A program made the translations under genes and the position numbers. A stretch of DNA of 64,000 nucleotides, taken from Glycomyces tritici. Its GTDB lineage: Bacteria; Actinomycetota; Actinomycetes; Mycobacteriales; Micromonosporaceae. The notes under the pieces were generated by a model, which was not told the origin of the DNA, searched no databases, and worked only from the letters and a program-made list of their open reading frames with translations. This document shows positions 25,212-34,808 of the stretch, one piece after another. The stretch is from the NCBI RefSeq assembly GCF_030403505.1, contig NZ_JAUEMJ010000001.1:1083124-1147123 (forward strand), written 5' to 3'. Positions within the stretch are counted from its first letter, which is position 1. Each line of letters opens with the position of its first letter.

Positions 25212-27881
25212 CTACTTCGTGGTGTCGTCGCCGACCGGGGCCGCCACCGCCACCACGCCCACGGTGAACGGGTCGTCGCCGCGTTCGAAGCGGATCACCG
25301 CGTCCTCGCCCGTGGCCACCCGGTACACGTTCACGTCGACGCCGAAGGCGTACCAGTCCGGGTTCTCCACGGCCCCGTGCGCGCGGCAGGTCGCCGGCTC
25401 GCCGAGCCCCTGCCCGCCCGCGCTCAGGCTGTCCCCGCGGCGGTACCCCGAGCCGCCCCAGAGCGTCGCCGCGACCTGGACCTCGCCGCCGTCCTCGACC
25501 TCGATCTCGGTGTCAGCCGCGCGCGGACCGTCGTAGACCGCGACCTCCGTGGCCGGCGCCCCCGGCTCCGCGTACACCACCGTGAGCGACCAGCCCGCCC
25601 AGCGCCGCTCGGCGCACTCGGCGCCGAGGTCGATCGGCCAGTGGTCGCATTCGCTGGTCGGCAGCTGGTGGTTGTCGGTCGCGACCCAGTACGCGCCGCC
25701 GTCCGACACGAGGTCGGTGACCTCGACGAACGCCTGCTTCCCGGGGCTCGTGTCCCGCATCGCCTCGGCGCTGAGCGCGGTCCAGGACCCGCCCGGCCCC
25801 GCGAGCGAGACCGCCGTCGGCAGGCCGTCCTCGACACCGGCCCAGTACAGGCCCGCCCATTGGATCTCGGCCCCCTCCGGCACCTCGAGCACCGCCCCCG
25901 AGACGGCCTCGCCTTCGCGCCCCGCGGGCGCGGTCGCGGCCTTGTACGCCTTCATCGGCCACTGCTCGCCGCCGCCGATGCGCACCACTTCCCTGCAGCC
26001 GGGGACGGAGCAGGTCAGCCAGGTGTTCCCGGCCGCGGTGACGCCCGTGGCGTCCACGCTCGCGTACCCGACCTCGCTGCCGGCGGGCGCGATCGGCACC
26101 TGCAGCGACGTGGTGCCGCTGATGCCCGGGCCCTCCACCGCGACCTCGAACGTCTGGTAGCCGCTCACTTCCTCCCCGATGAGGATGCGCACGTTGGCCT
26201 CCGCCGGGTCGGGCATCGCCGGGATCGTGCAGCGGACGACCGCGCCGTCCTCGTCGCACGTCCAGCCGGGATCGGCGGTCTCCGAAGCGAGCGTGATGCC
26301 CGCGGGCATCGTGATGTCGAGCGTGACGCGATCAGCGGCGGCCTGCCCGTGCCGTTCGACCGGGGCCGCTTCGCCGGTACCACTGCGTTCGAGCAGCGCC
26401 GCCTGACCGTCACCGCTGGGCGGGGACGGGGCCGCTTCGCCGTCGTTTCGCCCGACGGGGGCCGCGTAGCCGCCGCCGCGTCGTTCTGCAGCTTCTGTAT
26501 CCGCTTGCGCCCCAGACGATTCGGCCGGTCGTTCATTCGCATCGGCGTCGCCCGCACCGTCTTCGCTCTCGGCCCGCTCGGTCACCGGCGCGTAGCCGCC
26601 GCCGGTGCCGCCGGGCGGTGCGAGGCGGATCGGGAGGATCGCCTCGCCGCCGGCCACGAGGCCGCTCGAGCCCAGGCCGTGCTCGATCGCGTACGCGGCC
26701 GGCTCGGCGGGCGCCTCGGACTCGTCCTCGGGTTCGGGCTGCGGATCGGCCGGGTCCTCCGGGTCGGGCTCGGGCACGTCGTCGGGCGGCGGGGGCCCGG
26801 GCGCCGTGGGCTCGGCCTCCGGGTCGTCCGCTTGGACCACCGGCTCCTCGGGGGCGGCCTGCGGCGGCTGCTCCTCCTCGCCGCTGAGCGCGACGATCGC
26901 GACGACGGCGACCACCGCCGCGGCGGTGCTGGTGGCGACGGTGCCCTTGGTGCCGAGCTGCTGCACGATCCGGCGGATCCAGTTCGCGACGGCCTTGAAC
27001 GGCGTGAACAGGTACGCGAGCACGCCGCCGAACGCGATCCCCGCGGCCGAGACCGCGCCCGCCGCCAGGTACGGCGAGGCCGCGCCGCCCAGGAAGATCA
27101 CGGCGATGACGCCGCGCAGGCCCGAGTTCAACTCGGTGAGTTCGGCGAACAGCAGGTTGCAGGTGACGCACGAGTCGAGGTGGTCGTCCACTTTGGTGGC
27201 GTCGCGCTCGCCGAGCTTGCCGCGCACGCGCGCGCCGATCCGGTCGACGGTCCAGCGGCACTCCTCGCGCGGGGAGTCGGCCGCGTGCTCGCTCAGGTAG
27301 TTCTGGCGCAGCTTCTCGCGCGCGCGGTAGGCGAGCGCGGAGACCCCGTTCGGGGTCATGCCGAGCATGGTGGCGATCTTGGCCGGGGAGTCCTCCTCGA
27401 CCTCGGTGTGCCACAGCACCATCCGCCAGCGCTCGGGGAGCTTCCCGAAGGCGAGCGCGGCGTAGCGGCGCTCCTGGCCCTCGACGGCGGGGTCGACGTA
27501 GATCTCGCCGGAGTCGTGCGCGGTGAGGTCGTCGGTGAACTCGACCTTCTTGTCGCGGCGCACCCGGTCGTAGAAGGTGTTGCGGAGGGTCTGGAGCATG
27601 TAGGGCCGGAAGGCGAGGTCGGGGCCGCCGCCTTCGCGGAAGGTGTGGAGGAGTTTGGCGAAGGCCTCGGAGACGAGGTCGTCGGCGCCGGCGGGGTCGC
27701 GGGAGAGGACGCGGGCGAGGCGGCGCGCGGAGTGGACGTGGCGTTCGTAGAGCACGGCGTAGGCCGTGGTGTCGCCGCCGCGGGTGGCGGCGATGAGTTC
27801 GGGATCGGAGCGGGTCTCGGGGTTGTCGCCGGGGTCCGGGTCCAGGTGGCGGGGATCGCCGGCGGGGACGGTCTCGGGCAT
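25212..27881 (-). CDS. ECF sigma factor fused to zinc finger, membrane helices and exported domain
   Basis: One 889-residue frame contains: sigma region 2 (about 27-105, with AGADDLVSEAFAKLL and RNTFYDRVRRD), sigma region 4 (about 140-195, LPERWRMVLWHTEVE, TPNGVSALAYRAREKLRQ), an anti-sigma-type zinc finger (C near 211, then HLDSCVTC near 234), one or two membrane helices (about 255-285 and 318-338), a Pro/Glu-rich linker and roughly 450 extracytoplasmic residues. The last part has conserved Cys pairs and beta-rich sequence (GAEIQWAGLYWAGVE, LTVVYAEPGAPATEVAVYDG). It looks like a membrane-tethered sigma factor that carries its own sensor. ECF groups with such long C-terminal extensions are known in actinobacteria. 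Start ATG 27881, with GGAAGGAG 12 bases upstream. Confidence 0.85.
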   Translation of the reverse strand: MPETVPAGDPRHLDPDPGDNPETRSDPELIAATRGGDTTAYAVLYERHVHSARRLARVLSRDPAGADDLVSEAFAKLLHTFREGGGPDLAFRPYMLQTLRNTFYDRVRRDKKVEFTDDLTAHDSGEIYVDPAVEGQERRYAALAFGKLPERWRMVLWHTEVEEDSPAKIATMLGMTPNGVSALAYRAREKLRQNYLSEHAADSPREECRWTVDRIGARVRGKLGERDATKVDDHLDSCVTCNLLFAELTELNSGLRGVIAVIFLGGAASPYLAAGAVSAAGIAFGGVLAYLFTPFKAVANWIRRIVQQLGTKGTVATSTAAAVVAVVAIVALSGEEEQPPQAAPEEPVVQADDPEAEPTAPGPPPPDDVPEPDPEDPADPQPEPEDESEAPAEPAAYAIEHGLGSSGLVAGGEAILPIRLAPPGGTGGGYAPVTERAESEDGAGDADANERPAESSGAQADTEAAERRGGGYAAPVGRNDGEAAPSPPSGDGQAALLERSGTGEAAPVERHGQAAADRVTLDITMPAGITLASETADPGWTCDEDGAVVRCTIPAMPDPAEANVRILIGEEVSGYQTFEVAVEGPGISGTTSLQVPIAPAGSEVGYASVDATGVTAAGNTWLTCSVPGCREVVRIGGGEQWPMKAYKAATAPAGREGEAVSGAVLEVPEGAEIQWAGLYWAGVEDGLPTAVSLAGPGGSWTALSAEAMRDTSPGKQAFVEVTDLVSDGGAYWVATDNHQLPTSECDHWPIDLGAECAERRWAGWSLTVVYAEPGAPATEVAVYDGPRAADTEIEVEDGGEVQVAATLWGGSGYRRGDSLSAGGQGLGEPATCRAHGAVENPDWYAFGVDVNVYRVATGEDAVIRFERGDDPFTVGVVAVAAPVGDDTTK

Positions 27882-28260
27882 CGTTCGCCGGTGCTCCTTC
27901 CAGGTTGCGCCGAGCTCGTACGATCGGGGGGCTCGGGTGTCTGCTCGCGGGCGGGGACTTCACTGCCGAGTGGGAGGTGTACTCGCCGTCCCCCTTTGCG
28001 AGCCTTCCTTGACTTAACGATCGAGTACGTCTCGAGTTGCGCCCGTTCAGCCGTTCGGGCAGGCTTCCGGCGAACTGGACATTGCAGTGAGTTTAGGGCA
28101 AAAACCCGTCATAACCATGGATTGTGATGTGATTGTGACCAGGTGTGATCGTATTGGGACTTCCCGTCCTGGTTCCAGGCAACTGTCGGAATTACGTCAG
28201 GCCATTGCGTACAGTTTGCTAACGCATTCCCGGCCGACTTCGACGCAAGGGAGGTGAACG
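27882..28260. promoter_or_regulatory. Divergent intergenic region of the sigma-factor locus
   Basis: This 379-base region holds no credible gene. It separates the sigma-factor fusion (minus) from the membrane protein at 28261 (plus). It is A+T-richer than its surroundings. TTGACT (28009-28014) and repeated TTGTGA (28122-28127, 28133-28138) are visible, and on the minus strand GGAACC lies about 20 bases before CGATC (near 28149-28176), which faintly resembles an ECF promoter. AGGGAGGTG precedes the plus-strand ATG by a normal distance. No element can be assigned with certainty. Confidence 0.35.
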
Positions 28261-29091
28261 ATGCCCGCGTCCGTCCTACTCGCACTCCTCGCCGCCACCG
28301 CCCTGCTGGCCCTCACCCCGGCCCTGGTGCGCCGCTACGACCCTGATGAGCGCATGATCGCCGACCGGGCCTCGTCCGACGCCCGCGTCCTCGACCGCGA
28401 AGGCCACCGCCCCACCCGGCCCGCCTCCCACGACACCGCCGAGCTCGAACTCCAGCACGCCGGGAGCCCGTCCGGGCAGGACGACTCCCTCGACGAACTC
28501 CTCGACGGCCAAGACCTTCCGGCGCAATCGAACTCACGCGGGTGGGAGCGGCGCGGCACGCGCCGCGGCGACTCGGTACGGTTGAAGGCCGACGAGTCGT
28601 ACACCGGCGAGGACCCCGAGATGCACGAGCAGGCCAGGCTCCGGCGGATGCGCGCCGAATGGTGGCGGCGGCGCCACCGCCGCATTCTCTACGTGCTCAT
28701 CGCACTGACCGTGCTCGAACTCGCCGGCGTCGCCATCGCCGGCCCCGGCTTCTGGGTCGGCGCGGGCCTCTCCACGGTCGCCCTCGGCGGCTACGTCTAC
28801 TTCCTGCGCGAGCGCGCCAAGCGCCGGCGCCGGGCGGGCCGCCGGCCCAAGGCCATGATCACGGCCGAGCCCGAGCACGACGAGGTCGGCCCGCCCACCT
28901 ACGTGCCCGAGCAGCCCGACGGGGACGAGGACGACGACGAGGAGCTCGGCCCCCGCGAGTCGTTCCTGTTCGAGAACGGCTCGCTCGACGAGGAGGCCCC
29001 GCCGCCGCCGCGCCCCGACCCGCGCCGTCCCGACGGCCCCGCGGGCGTGCGCGGGCGCTCCTACGAGGCGCCGGCGAAGCTCGAGCGCTGA
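28261..29091 (+). CDS. Membrane protein of unknown function
   Basis: The 276-residue protein starts with a hydrophobic helix (SVLLALLAATALLALTPALV) that could be a signal anchor, then about 115 charged, disordered residues, a basic stretch (MRAEWWRRRHRR), two membrane helices at about 140-180 (ILYVLIALTVLELAGVAIAG, FWVGAGLSTVALGGYVYFL) and an acidic, Pro-rich cytoplasmic tail. No family was recognised. GGGAGGTG six bases before ATG is a strong ribosome site. It is divergent from the sigma-factor fusion and may belong to its regulon. Confidence 0.75.
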   Translation: MPASVLLALLAATALLALTPALVRRYDPDERMIADRASSDARVLDREGHRPTRPASHDTAELELQHAGSPSGQDDSLDELLDGQDLPAQSNSRGWERRGTRRGDSVRLKADESYTGEDPEMHEQARLRRMRAEWWRRRHRRILYVLIALTVLELAGVAIAGPGFWVGAGLSTVALGGYVYFLRERAKRRRRAGRRPKAMITAEPEHDEVGPPTYVPEQPDGDEDDDEELGPRESFLFENGSLDEEAPPPPRPDPRRPDGPAGVRGRSYEAPAKLER

Positions 29092-29147
29092 CGCCGCGCC
29101 GCTCATGAAGCAGCGCACACCGGGCCTGCCGCTAAACTTGCCCGGTT

Positions 29148-29837
29148 ATGCCTGATGAGGAATCGCAGCACCGCCACATCCTGACGTTCAACTTCCGTCA
29201 AGGACGCAACAAGCCCCGCCACGACGAGGCCTTCGCGCGCCTGTGGCCGCGCTATGGCCTGGACTGGGAGCCGGACGAGGGCCGCATCGACTTCGCGAAG
29301 CTGTTCGGCCGCACCGCGCCCGTGATCCTCGAGATCGGCTCGGGCAACGGCGAGGCCGCCGCCGCGATGGGCGACGCCGACCGGGACCGCGACCTCCTCG
29401 CCGTCGAGGTCTACCCGCAGGGCATCGCCGACCTCATGGACCGCGCCGAAGCGCGCGGCCTCACGAACCTGCGGATCTACCAGGGCGACGCCCTGCCGCT
29501 GCTGTGGAAGGGCATCGCGCCCGGGTCGCTCGACGAGATCCGGGTGTACTTCCCCGACCCGTGGCCGAAGAAGCGCCACCACAAGCGCCGCATCATCCAG
29601 GCCGAGCACGTGAAGACGATGGCAGGGCTCCTGCGCCCCGGCGGGGTCCTCCACTGCGCGACGGACATCGCGGACTACGCGGAGCAGATGCTCGAGGTCC
29701 TCACGGCGGACGAGGCCTTCGCGAACACCGCCGAGGGCTACGCCCCGCGCCCCGATCACCGCCCGGTCACGAAGTTCGAGCGCCGCGGTGTGAAGGCCGA
29801 CCGCGAGATCTTCGACCTGATCTTCACCAAGCGCTGA
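29148..29837 (+). CDS. trmB: tRNA (guanosine(46)-N7)-methyltransferase
   Basis: The 229-residue enzyme methylates N7 of G46 in the variable loop of tRNA. The SAM motif VILEIGSGNGEAAAAMG, the following acidic residue (LLAVEVYPQG), the catalytic-region VYFPDPWPKKRHHKRR and the late TDIADYAEQM are all in place. The length and the basic N-terminus are usual. ATG lies nine bases after TAAACT (29133-29138), with no Shine-Dalgarno sequence. It converges on dgt. Confidence 0.95.
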   Translation: MPDEESQHRHILTFNFRQGRNKPRHDEAFARLWPRYGLDWEPDEGRIDFAKLFGRTAPVILEIGSGNGEAAAAMGDADRDRDLLAVEVYPQGIADLMDRAEARGLTNLRIYQGDALPLLWKGIAPGSLDEIRVYFPDPWPKKRHHKRRIIQAEHVKTMAGLLRPGGVLHCATDIADYAEQMLEVLTADEAFANTAEGYAPRPDHRPVTKFERRGVKADREIFDLIFTKR

Positions 29838-29969
29838 GAGGGGTACCTCGTCTGCGTGACCGCGGTCCGCCATGACCTCACGGTGCTCCGCGTCGGCGAG
29901 GACTTCCGCGCCGCGGCATCGGTGATGCCAGTGCTGCGCGAACGGGATGCTCGCTTGCTCGGCTGAGCC

Positions 29970-31211
29970 TCAGGCCGTGAGGCGCTGGTGCCAGGCCGCT
30001 GCTGAGGCATCGGTGAGGGAGGCGACCTGGTCGATGGCGACGCGGAGTCGTGCGGTGTCGTCCGAGGCCCGGTTCCAGAGTTCGGCGAACATCGGTTCCA
30101 TGGCGTCCGCGCCGCGGTCGCAGAGCAGGGCGACGAGGTCCTGGAGGATCTCGCGCTGGCGGGTGTACCAGGTCTCGTCGCTGCGGGGCTGCATCACGTA
30201 GCACCAGGCGATGCCTTTGAGCAGGGCGCATTGGACGCGTTCGCGTTCGGGGACGACGAGGTCGGCGTCGTAGCGGCGGAACCGGCCGTCGCCGAACCGC
30301 TCCCTGGTGGCCTTGGCGGCGGCGTTCACGAAGCGGCCCACCATGGTCGAGGTGAAGTTCTTGACCGCGACCATGGCGCCGAACGAGCCGTCGTAGTCGT
30401 GGATGCCGGCCAGGACGGGGTCCGCCAGCAGGTCGCGGAGCGCTTCGCCGAGGGCCGCGGGCGACTCGTCGGAGTAGCGGCCCGCGACGGCGTCGCAGAC
30501 CCGGGCCTGCTCGTCGGTGTCGCGCATGAGCTTCGCGAGGTTGATGTAGCCGCCGTGGAGGCCGTCCTCGACGTCGTGCACGGAGTAGGCGACGTCGTCG
30601 GACCAGTCCATGACCTGGGCCTCAAGGCATTTGACGCCTTCGGGGGCGCCGTCGCGGAGCCATTCGAAGACGTGCCGGTCGTCCTCGTAGACGCCGAACT
30701 TCCGCACGCCCTCGCGGGCGGTCCACGGGTACTTGCAGGTCGCGTCGAGCGAAGCGCGCGTGAGGTTCAGGCCCACGGAGCGGCCCTCGCCGTCGAGCAC
30801 CTTCGCCTCCAGGCGGGCGAGGACGCGGAGGGTCTGGGCGTTGCCCTCGAAGCCGCCGCAGGGACCGGCGACCTCGTGGAGGGCGTCTTCGCCGTTGTGC
30901 CCGAAGGGCGGGTGGCCGAGGTCGTGGGCGAGCCCGGCGACGTCGACGACGTCGGAGTCGCAGCCGAGGTCCTGGCCCATCTCGCGGGAGATCTGGGCGA
31001 CTTCGAGGGAGTGGGTGAGGCGGGTGCGCAGGAAGTCGTCGGTGCCGGCCGTGTGGACCTGGGTCTTGTCGGCGAGGCGCCGGAACCCGGCCGAGTGGAG
31101 GATGCGGGCGCGGTCGCGCTGGAACGGGGTGCGGACCGAGTCGGGCTCTGCGACCAGCCGCTCCTCGGCGGGCCGGCGCGCCTGGTGGGTACGGAGAACG
31201 GGATCGGTCAC
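29970..31211 (-). CDS. dgt: dNTP triphosphohydrolase (dGTPase-like)
   Basis: The 413-residue HD-domain protein removes triphosphate from dNTPs. It has RTPFQRDRARILHSAGFRRL near the N-terminus, the HD metal ligands in RLTHSLEVAQ and LAHDLGHPPFGHNGE, and DWSDDVAYSVHDVEDG in the C-terminal half. The GTG start follows TACGCT (31219-31224, minus strand) by seven bases with no Shine-Dalgarno sequence, so it is probably leaderless. It is the last of a run of minus-strand genes that starts with mec. Confidence 0.92.
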   Translation of the reverse strand: MTDPVLRTHQARRPAEERLVAEPDSVRTPFQRDRARILHSAGFRRLADKTQVHTAGTDDFLRTRLTHSLEVAQISREMGQDLGCDSDVVDVAGLAHDLGHPPFGHNGEDALHEVAGPCGGFEGNAQTLRVLARLEAKVLDGEGRSVGLNLTRASLDATCKYPWTAREGVRKFGVYEDDRHVFEWLRDGAPEGVKCLEAQVMDWSDDVAYSVHDVEDGLHGGYINLAKLMRDTDEQARVCDAVAGRYSDESPAALGEALRDLLADPVLAGIHDYDGSFGAMVAVKNFTSTMVGRFVNAAAKATRERFGDGRFRRYDADLVVPERERVQCALLKGIAWCYVMQPRSDETWYTRQREILQDLVALLCDRGADAMEPMFAELWNRASDDTARLRVAIDQVASLTDASAAAWHQRLTA

Positions 31212-31250
31212 GCCATCGAGCGTAGCGCGGCCGATCCCGTTCGACAGTCG

Positions 31251-33047
31251 TTAATCCTTCAGGTAGAGGCGCATGACGCCGGTGCCGTCGCCGTCCTCGG
31301 CGCCGTGGGCCCACGCGAAGGCCGAGAGCGGTTCGAGGCCGGCGAAGTCGTCGGGGTACTCCTCGGCGGCGCGGCCGAGGTCGACCCAGGCGACGACGGA
31401 GCACTTGCCGGGGGTGTTCGCGGCGAAGTCGCTGAAGCGGTCGTCTTCGGCGAGCGTGCCTTCGGCGGTGGCCGGACCGGCGTAGCTCAGTTCCGAGCCG
31501 TCCACTTCGATGCCTTCGGGGAGGGGCTCGCCCTCGCTCCAGGTCGTGATGAGTTCCTGGAGTTCCTGGGCGCGCTCCTCGGCGAGGTGGGCGGCGAAGT
31601 GGAGCGAGTCGGGGTCGATGTCGTCGTCGTTGCTGAAGTTCCCGCCGCCGCTGAGGGTGGCGCCGGCCAGGAGGCCGGTGAGGTCGTTCACGGTGGATTC
31701 GACCTCGCCGAAGTCGGGGCCGTAGGACTCCTCGACGTAGGGGTCGTCCTCGGTGCCGGCGGCCCAGAAGCGGGACTCGAGCTCGGCGTAGCGCGCCTCG
31801 TCCTCGGGGGCGAGCGTGTCGGCCCAGAACTGGGCGTCGAGCTCCAGGTACTCGGCGTACTCCTCGGCGGTGAGCGGGGCTTCGACCGGTTCCGACGCGG
31901 CGGCGTCGACGCCGTAGAAGTCCTCGAAGAAGCCGAGCCAGGTCTTGGTGACCTCGTCGATGTTCTCGGGGACGTAGGCGGAGACGGCGATGTCGGAGGC
32001 GGGCAGGTCGCCCGTGGACTCGACGAGCCCGTCGGTGCCGGTCCACAGGTGGTCGGCGTCGCCGAACATCCGGTAGGTGAGCTGGAAGCCCTGGTCGAAG
32101 GCGGAGAAGCCGTAGATGAGGTGCCCGGAGTAGAGGTCCTTGACGGCCTCGCTCTCGGTGCCGTAGGTCATCTCGGCGAGGTCGCCGACGGCCTCCATGT
32201 CGACCCAGTGGACGAGGAGCTGGTCCTCGTCGAGCCAGGCGCGGGCCTCGCTGTACTGGTCGGACTCGGCGAGCGGCTGGTCGGAGGCCTCGGTCTCGGC
32301 GGCGGCGAGCGCGTCGGCGGCGCCGGTCTCGCCGATGACGACGAGGACGTGGTCGTCCTCGACGGTGTAGGCGAACTGCTCCTCGGTGGTGCCGGCGGCG
32401 GTGCGGATCTGGGCCATGCCGTCTTCGGCGGCCTCGGCGTCGGTGCTGGCGAGGCTCAGGACGGCGAAGGTCTGGTCGTCGTGCTCCCAGGTGGCGAGGC
32501 CGTGGCGGCGCCCGAGCCAGGAGTTGATGTCCTCGTCGGCGTCGACGCCTTCGATGCCGGACTCGTCGATGAAGCCGTCGATGAGCTCGTTCGTGTCGTC
32601 GTACTCCTCGAGGTCCTCGAACTTCTGGAGGTGCTCGAGGAGCTTCGGGGTCTGGTCGAAGGAGGGGTCGAGGTTGAGCTCGACGTACATGGTCGCGGTG
32701 GCGGGGAAGCTCTCGGCCGGGTCGGGGCCCTGGTTCAGGACGAACTTGAAGAGGACGACCGCGCCGACGGCGGCGAGGAGCACGACGGAGAGGATCGCGG
32801 CGACGGCGACCTTGGGGCCGCGCCCGCGCGGGTTCCCGCCCTGCACCGGGACCGGTGCGTACGCGCCGGGCGGGACGTAGGCCCCGGGCGGCTGCTGCGG
32901 CACGCCCTGCTCCACATAGGGCTGGGGCTGCTGCGGCTGGTAGGCCCCGGGCGGGGGCTGGTACGCGCCCGGCGGCGGCCCGTAAGCGCCCGGAGGCGGC
33001 TGGTTGGGGTCGCCGGGGTACGGCTGGGGGCTGGCATCGCTCGACAT
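31251..33047 (-). CDS. DUF3352 membrane-anchored protein
   Basis: The 598-residue protein begins with about 75 cytoplasmic Pro/Gly/Tyr-rich residues containing repeated PPPGAY units, then a single membrane helix (VAVAAILSVVLLAAVGAVVLF, roughly 80-100) and a large extracytoplasmic part. FPATATMYVELNLDPSF marks the DUF3352 domain. The remainder is very acidic. No function is known for this actinobacterial family; the N-terminal repeats resemble those of other Ser/Thr-kinase-linked or septal membrane proteins. Start ATG 33047 follows TAGCGT by six bases. The last codon is 40 bases before the dgt start. Confidence 0.85.
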   Translation of the reverse strand: MSSDASPQPYPGDPNQPPPGAYGPPPGAYQPPPGAYQPQQPQPYVEQGVPQQPPGAYVPPGAYAPVPVQGGNPRGRGPKVAVAAILSVVLLAAVGAVVLFKFVLNQGPDPAESFPATATMYVELNLDPSFDQTPKLLEHLQKFEDLEEYDDTNELIDGFIDESGIEGVDADEDINSWLGRRHGLATWEHDDQTFAVLSLASTDAEAAEDGMAQIRTAAGTTEEQFAYTVEDDHVLVVIGETGAADALAAAETEASDQPLAESDQYSEARAWLDEDQLLVHWVDMEAVGDLAEMTYGTESEAVKDLYSGHLIYGFSAFDQGFQLTYRMFGDADHLWTGTDGLVESTGDLPASDIAVSAYVPENIDEVTKTWLGFFEDFYGVDAAASEPVEAPLTAEEYAEYLELDAQFWADTLAPEDEARYAELESRFWAAGTEDDPYVEESYGPDFGEVESTVNDLTGLLAGATLSGGGNFSNDDDIDPDSLHFAAHLAEERAQELQELITTWSEGEPLPEGIEVDGSELSYAGPATAEGTLAEDDRFSDFAANTPGKCSVVAWVDLGRAAEEYPDDFAGLEPLSAFAWAHGAEDGDGTGVMRLYLKD

Positions 33048-33116
33048 CCTTCGACGCTACGGCCCTTGTGCAACAACCGAATCCCGGGAACGTGCCAAAT
33101 GCGGCTCGGTGGGCGG

Positions 33117-33875
33117 TCAGAACTCGTAGACCTGGCCGGGGCGCACGACCTCGACCGGTCCGGTGTAGGCGGCGCGGGCCTCGGCGAGGGTCTGGTCCTT
33201 GGAGTTCCAGGGCTCGACGAGGTGGGTGAGGAGCAGGCGGGCGGCCCCGGACTTCGTGGCGTACTCCCCCGCTTCCTTCCCGGTGAGGTGCACGTCCTTC
33301 GGGTTCTCGCGGCCCTCCAGGTAGGAGGCTTCGGCGAGGAGCACGTCGCAATGGGTGGCGAGCGCTTCGAGCGCCTGGCACGGACCGGAGTCGGAGGTGT
33401 ACGCCAGGGAGGACCCGGCGTGCTCGACGCGGAGGCCGTAGGTCTCCACGGGGTGCGCGACGCGGTCGACGGTGACGGTGAGCGGGCCGAGGTCGAACGT
33501 GCCGGACTGGAGCTCGCGGAAGTCGTAGACGTCGCGCATGTTCGGGCTGCACAGCTCGCCCTGGCCGCCGTAGGCGGCGACGATGCGGTCGGCGACGCCG
33601 GTGGGGCCGTAGAGCGGCAGCGGGTGCTTCGGCGCGTCGGAGGCGTAGCGGCGCATGACGGCGTACGCGCAGGCGTCGAAGAAGTGGTCGGCGTGCAGGT
33701 GGGTGACGATGACCGCGTCGATCAGGTGCGGGTCGAGGTGCTTCTGCAGCTCACCGAGGGATCCGGTGCCGAAGTCGATGAGCAGTCGGTAGCCGCCCGC
33801 TTCGACCAGGTAGGCCGAGCAGGGGGTGTCGGGTGCCGGGAACGAGCCGGCGCAGCCGATAACCGTCAGTTTCAT
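33117..33875 (-). CDS. MBL-fold phosphodiesterase (Rv1339-like)
   Basis: The 252-residue protein has the metallo-beta-lactamase signature THLHADHFFD, SDSGPCQAL and LTHLVEPW, with N-terminal VIGCAGSFPAPDTPCSAYLVE. Orthologues sit next to murI in mycobacteria, where Rv1339 was reported as an atypical class II cAMP phosphodiesterase. This gene also follows murI by only six bases, supporting the same role here, though the activity is inferred. It would act in the cytoplasm. Start ATG 33875. Confidence 0.88.
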   Translation of the reverse strand: MKLTVIGCAGSFPAPDTPCSAYLVEAGGYRLLIDFGTGSLGELQKHLDPHLIDAVIVTHLHADHFFDACAYAVMRRYASDAPKHPLPLYGPTGVADRIVAAYGGQGELCSPNMRDVYDFRELQSGTFDLGPLTVTVDRVAHPVETYGLRVEHAGSSLAYTSDSGPCQALEALATHCDVLLAEASYLEGRENPKDVHLTGKEAGEYATKSGAARLLLTHLVEPWNSKDQTLAEARAAYTGPVEVVRPGQVYEF

Positions 33876-33881
33876 GGCAGA

Positions 33882-34685
33882 TCACACCTTGTCCAGTACG
33901 GCCGCCGCCGCGTTCGGGAACAGGTTCCCCAGGAACCGCCGCGCGGTCCTGGTGAAGGCCTCCGGGTCGCCGGTCGCGAGGAACCGGTGCTCGGGGGTGT
34001 CGGTGCGGGCGGCCAGGAGGTCGTGGTCGGTGAGCACGCGGTAGAGTTCGCGCGCGCTCTCGCTCGCGGAGTTCACCAGTGTCACGTCCTCTCCCATCAC
34101 CAGTCCTATGAGTCCCGACAGCAGCGGATAGTGGGTGCAGCCCAACACGACAGTGTCGACGTCCGACTGCTGTAGCGGCTCAAGGTACCCCTGGGCGAGG
34201 CCCAGGAGCTGTCGGCCGGTTGTCACACCGCGTTCCACGAAATCCACGAACGCCGGGCAGGCCACTGCGGTCGCCTTGACGTCCGGGACGGCGTTGAACG
34301 CGTCCAGGTACGCACCCGAGGAGATCGTCGAAACCGTCCCGATGACCCCGACCCGGCCGGTGCGCGTCGTGGCGACGGCGCGGCGGACGGCGGGCCGGAT
34401 GACCTCGACGACGGGAATGTCGTAGCGGTCTCGGATGTCGGCCAGGCTCGCGGCCGAAGCGGAGTTGCAGGCGATCACGAGCGCCTTGACCTCCTGTTCG
34501 ACCAGGTGGTCGCAGACGTCGAGTGAAAGCTTGCGGACCTCGGCGATGGGCCTGGGACCGTACGGGACGTGGGCGGTGTCGCCGACGTAGACCAGTTGCT
34601 CGGCGGGCAGCAGTTCGCTGATCGATCGGGCGACGGTCAGGCCTCCGACACCGGAGTCGAAGATCCCGATGGGCGCGTCGTTCAT
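33882..34685 (-). CDS. murI: Glutamate racemase
   Basis: The 267-residue enzyme converts L- to D-glutamate for peptidoglycan. The active-site cysteines appear in [12 protein letters not shown] (about residue 72) and [11 protein letters not shown] (about 183), and the N-terminal [16 protein letters not shown] is the family signature. It forms a tight unit with the downstream MBL gene. ATG 34685 follows TACGCT (34694-34699) by eight bases. Confidence 0.96.
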   Translation of the reverse strand: MNDAPIGIFDSGVGGLTVARSISELLPAEQLVYVGDTAHVPYGPRPIAEVRKLSLDVCDHLVEQEVKALVIACNSASAASLADIRDRYDIPVVEVIRPAVRRAVATTRTGRVGVIGTVSTISSGAYLDAFNAVPDVKATAVACPAFVDFVERGVTTGRQLLGLAQGYLEPLQQSDVDTVVLGCTHYPLLSGLIGLVMGEDVTLVNSASESARELYRVLTDHDLLAARTDTPEHRFLATGDPEAFTRTARRFLGNLFPNAAAAVLDKV

Positions 34686-34808
34686 GGGCTACGAGCGTAC
34701 GTCCAAACGGGCCTGAAGCGCCCCTGCTCGTCACGGGAATGTCGCCAAAATGACAGGGTGGCGATCGCCACAAGATCGGTGTTCGAACGAGCGGCGGGGC
34801 CCGGCGTG

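Noticed and set aside
30231..34175. A very long open frame (1314 codons) on the plus strand
   Set aside because: It is antisense to dgt, DUF3352, the MBL gene and murI, has no domain character, and arises from codon bias in G+C-rich DNA. The same holds for 25377-28127 and 16046-17383.
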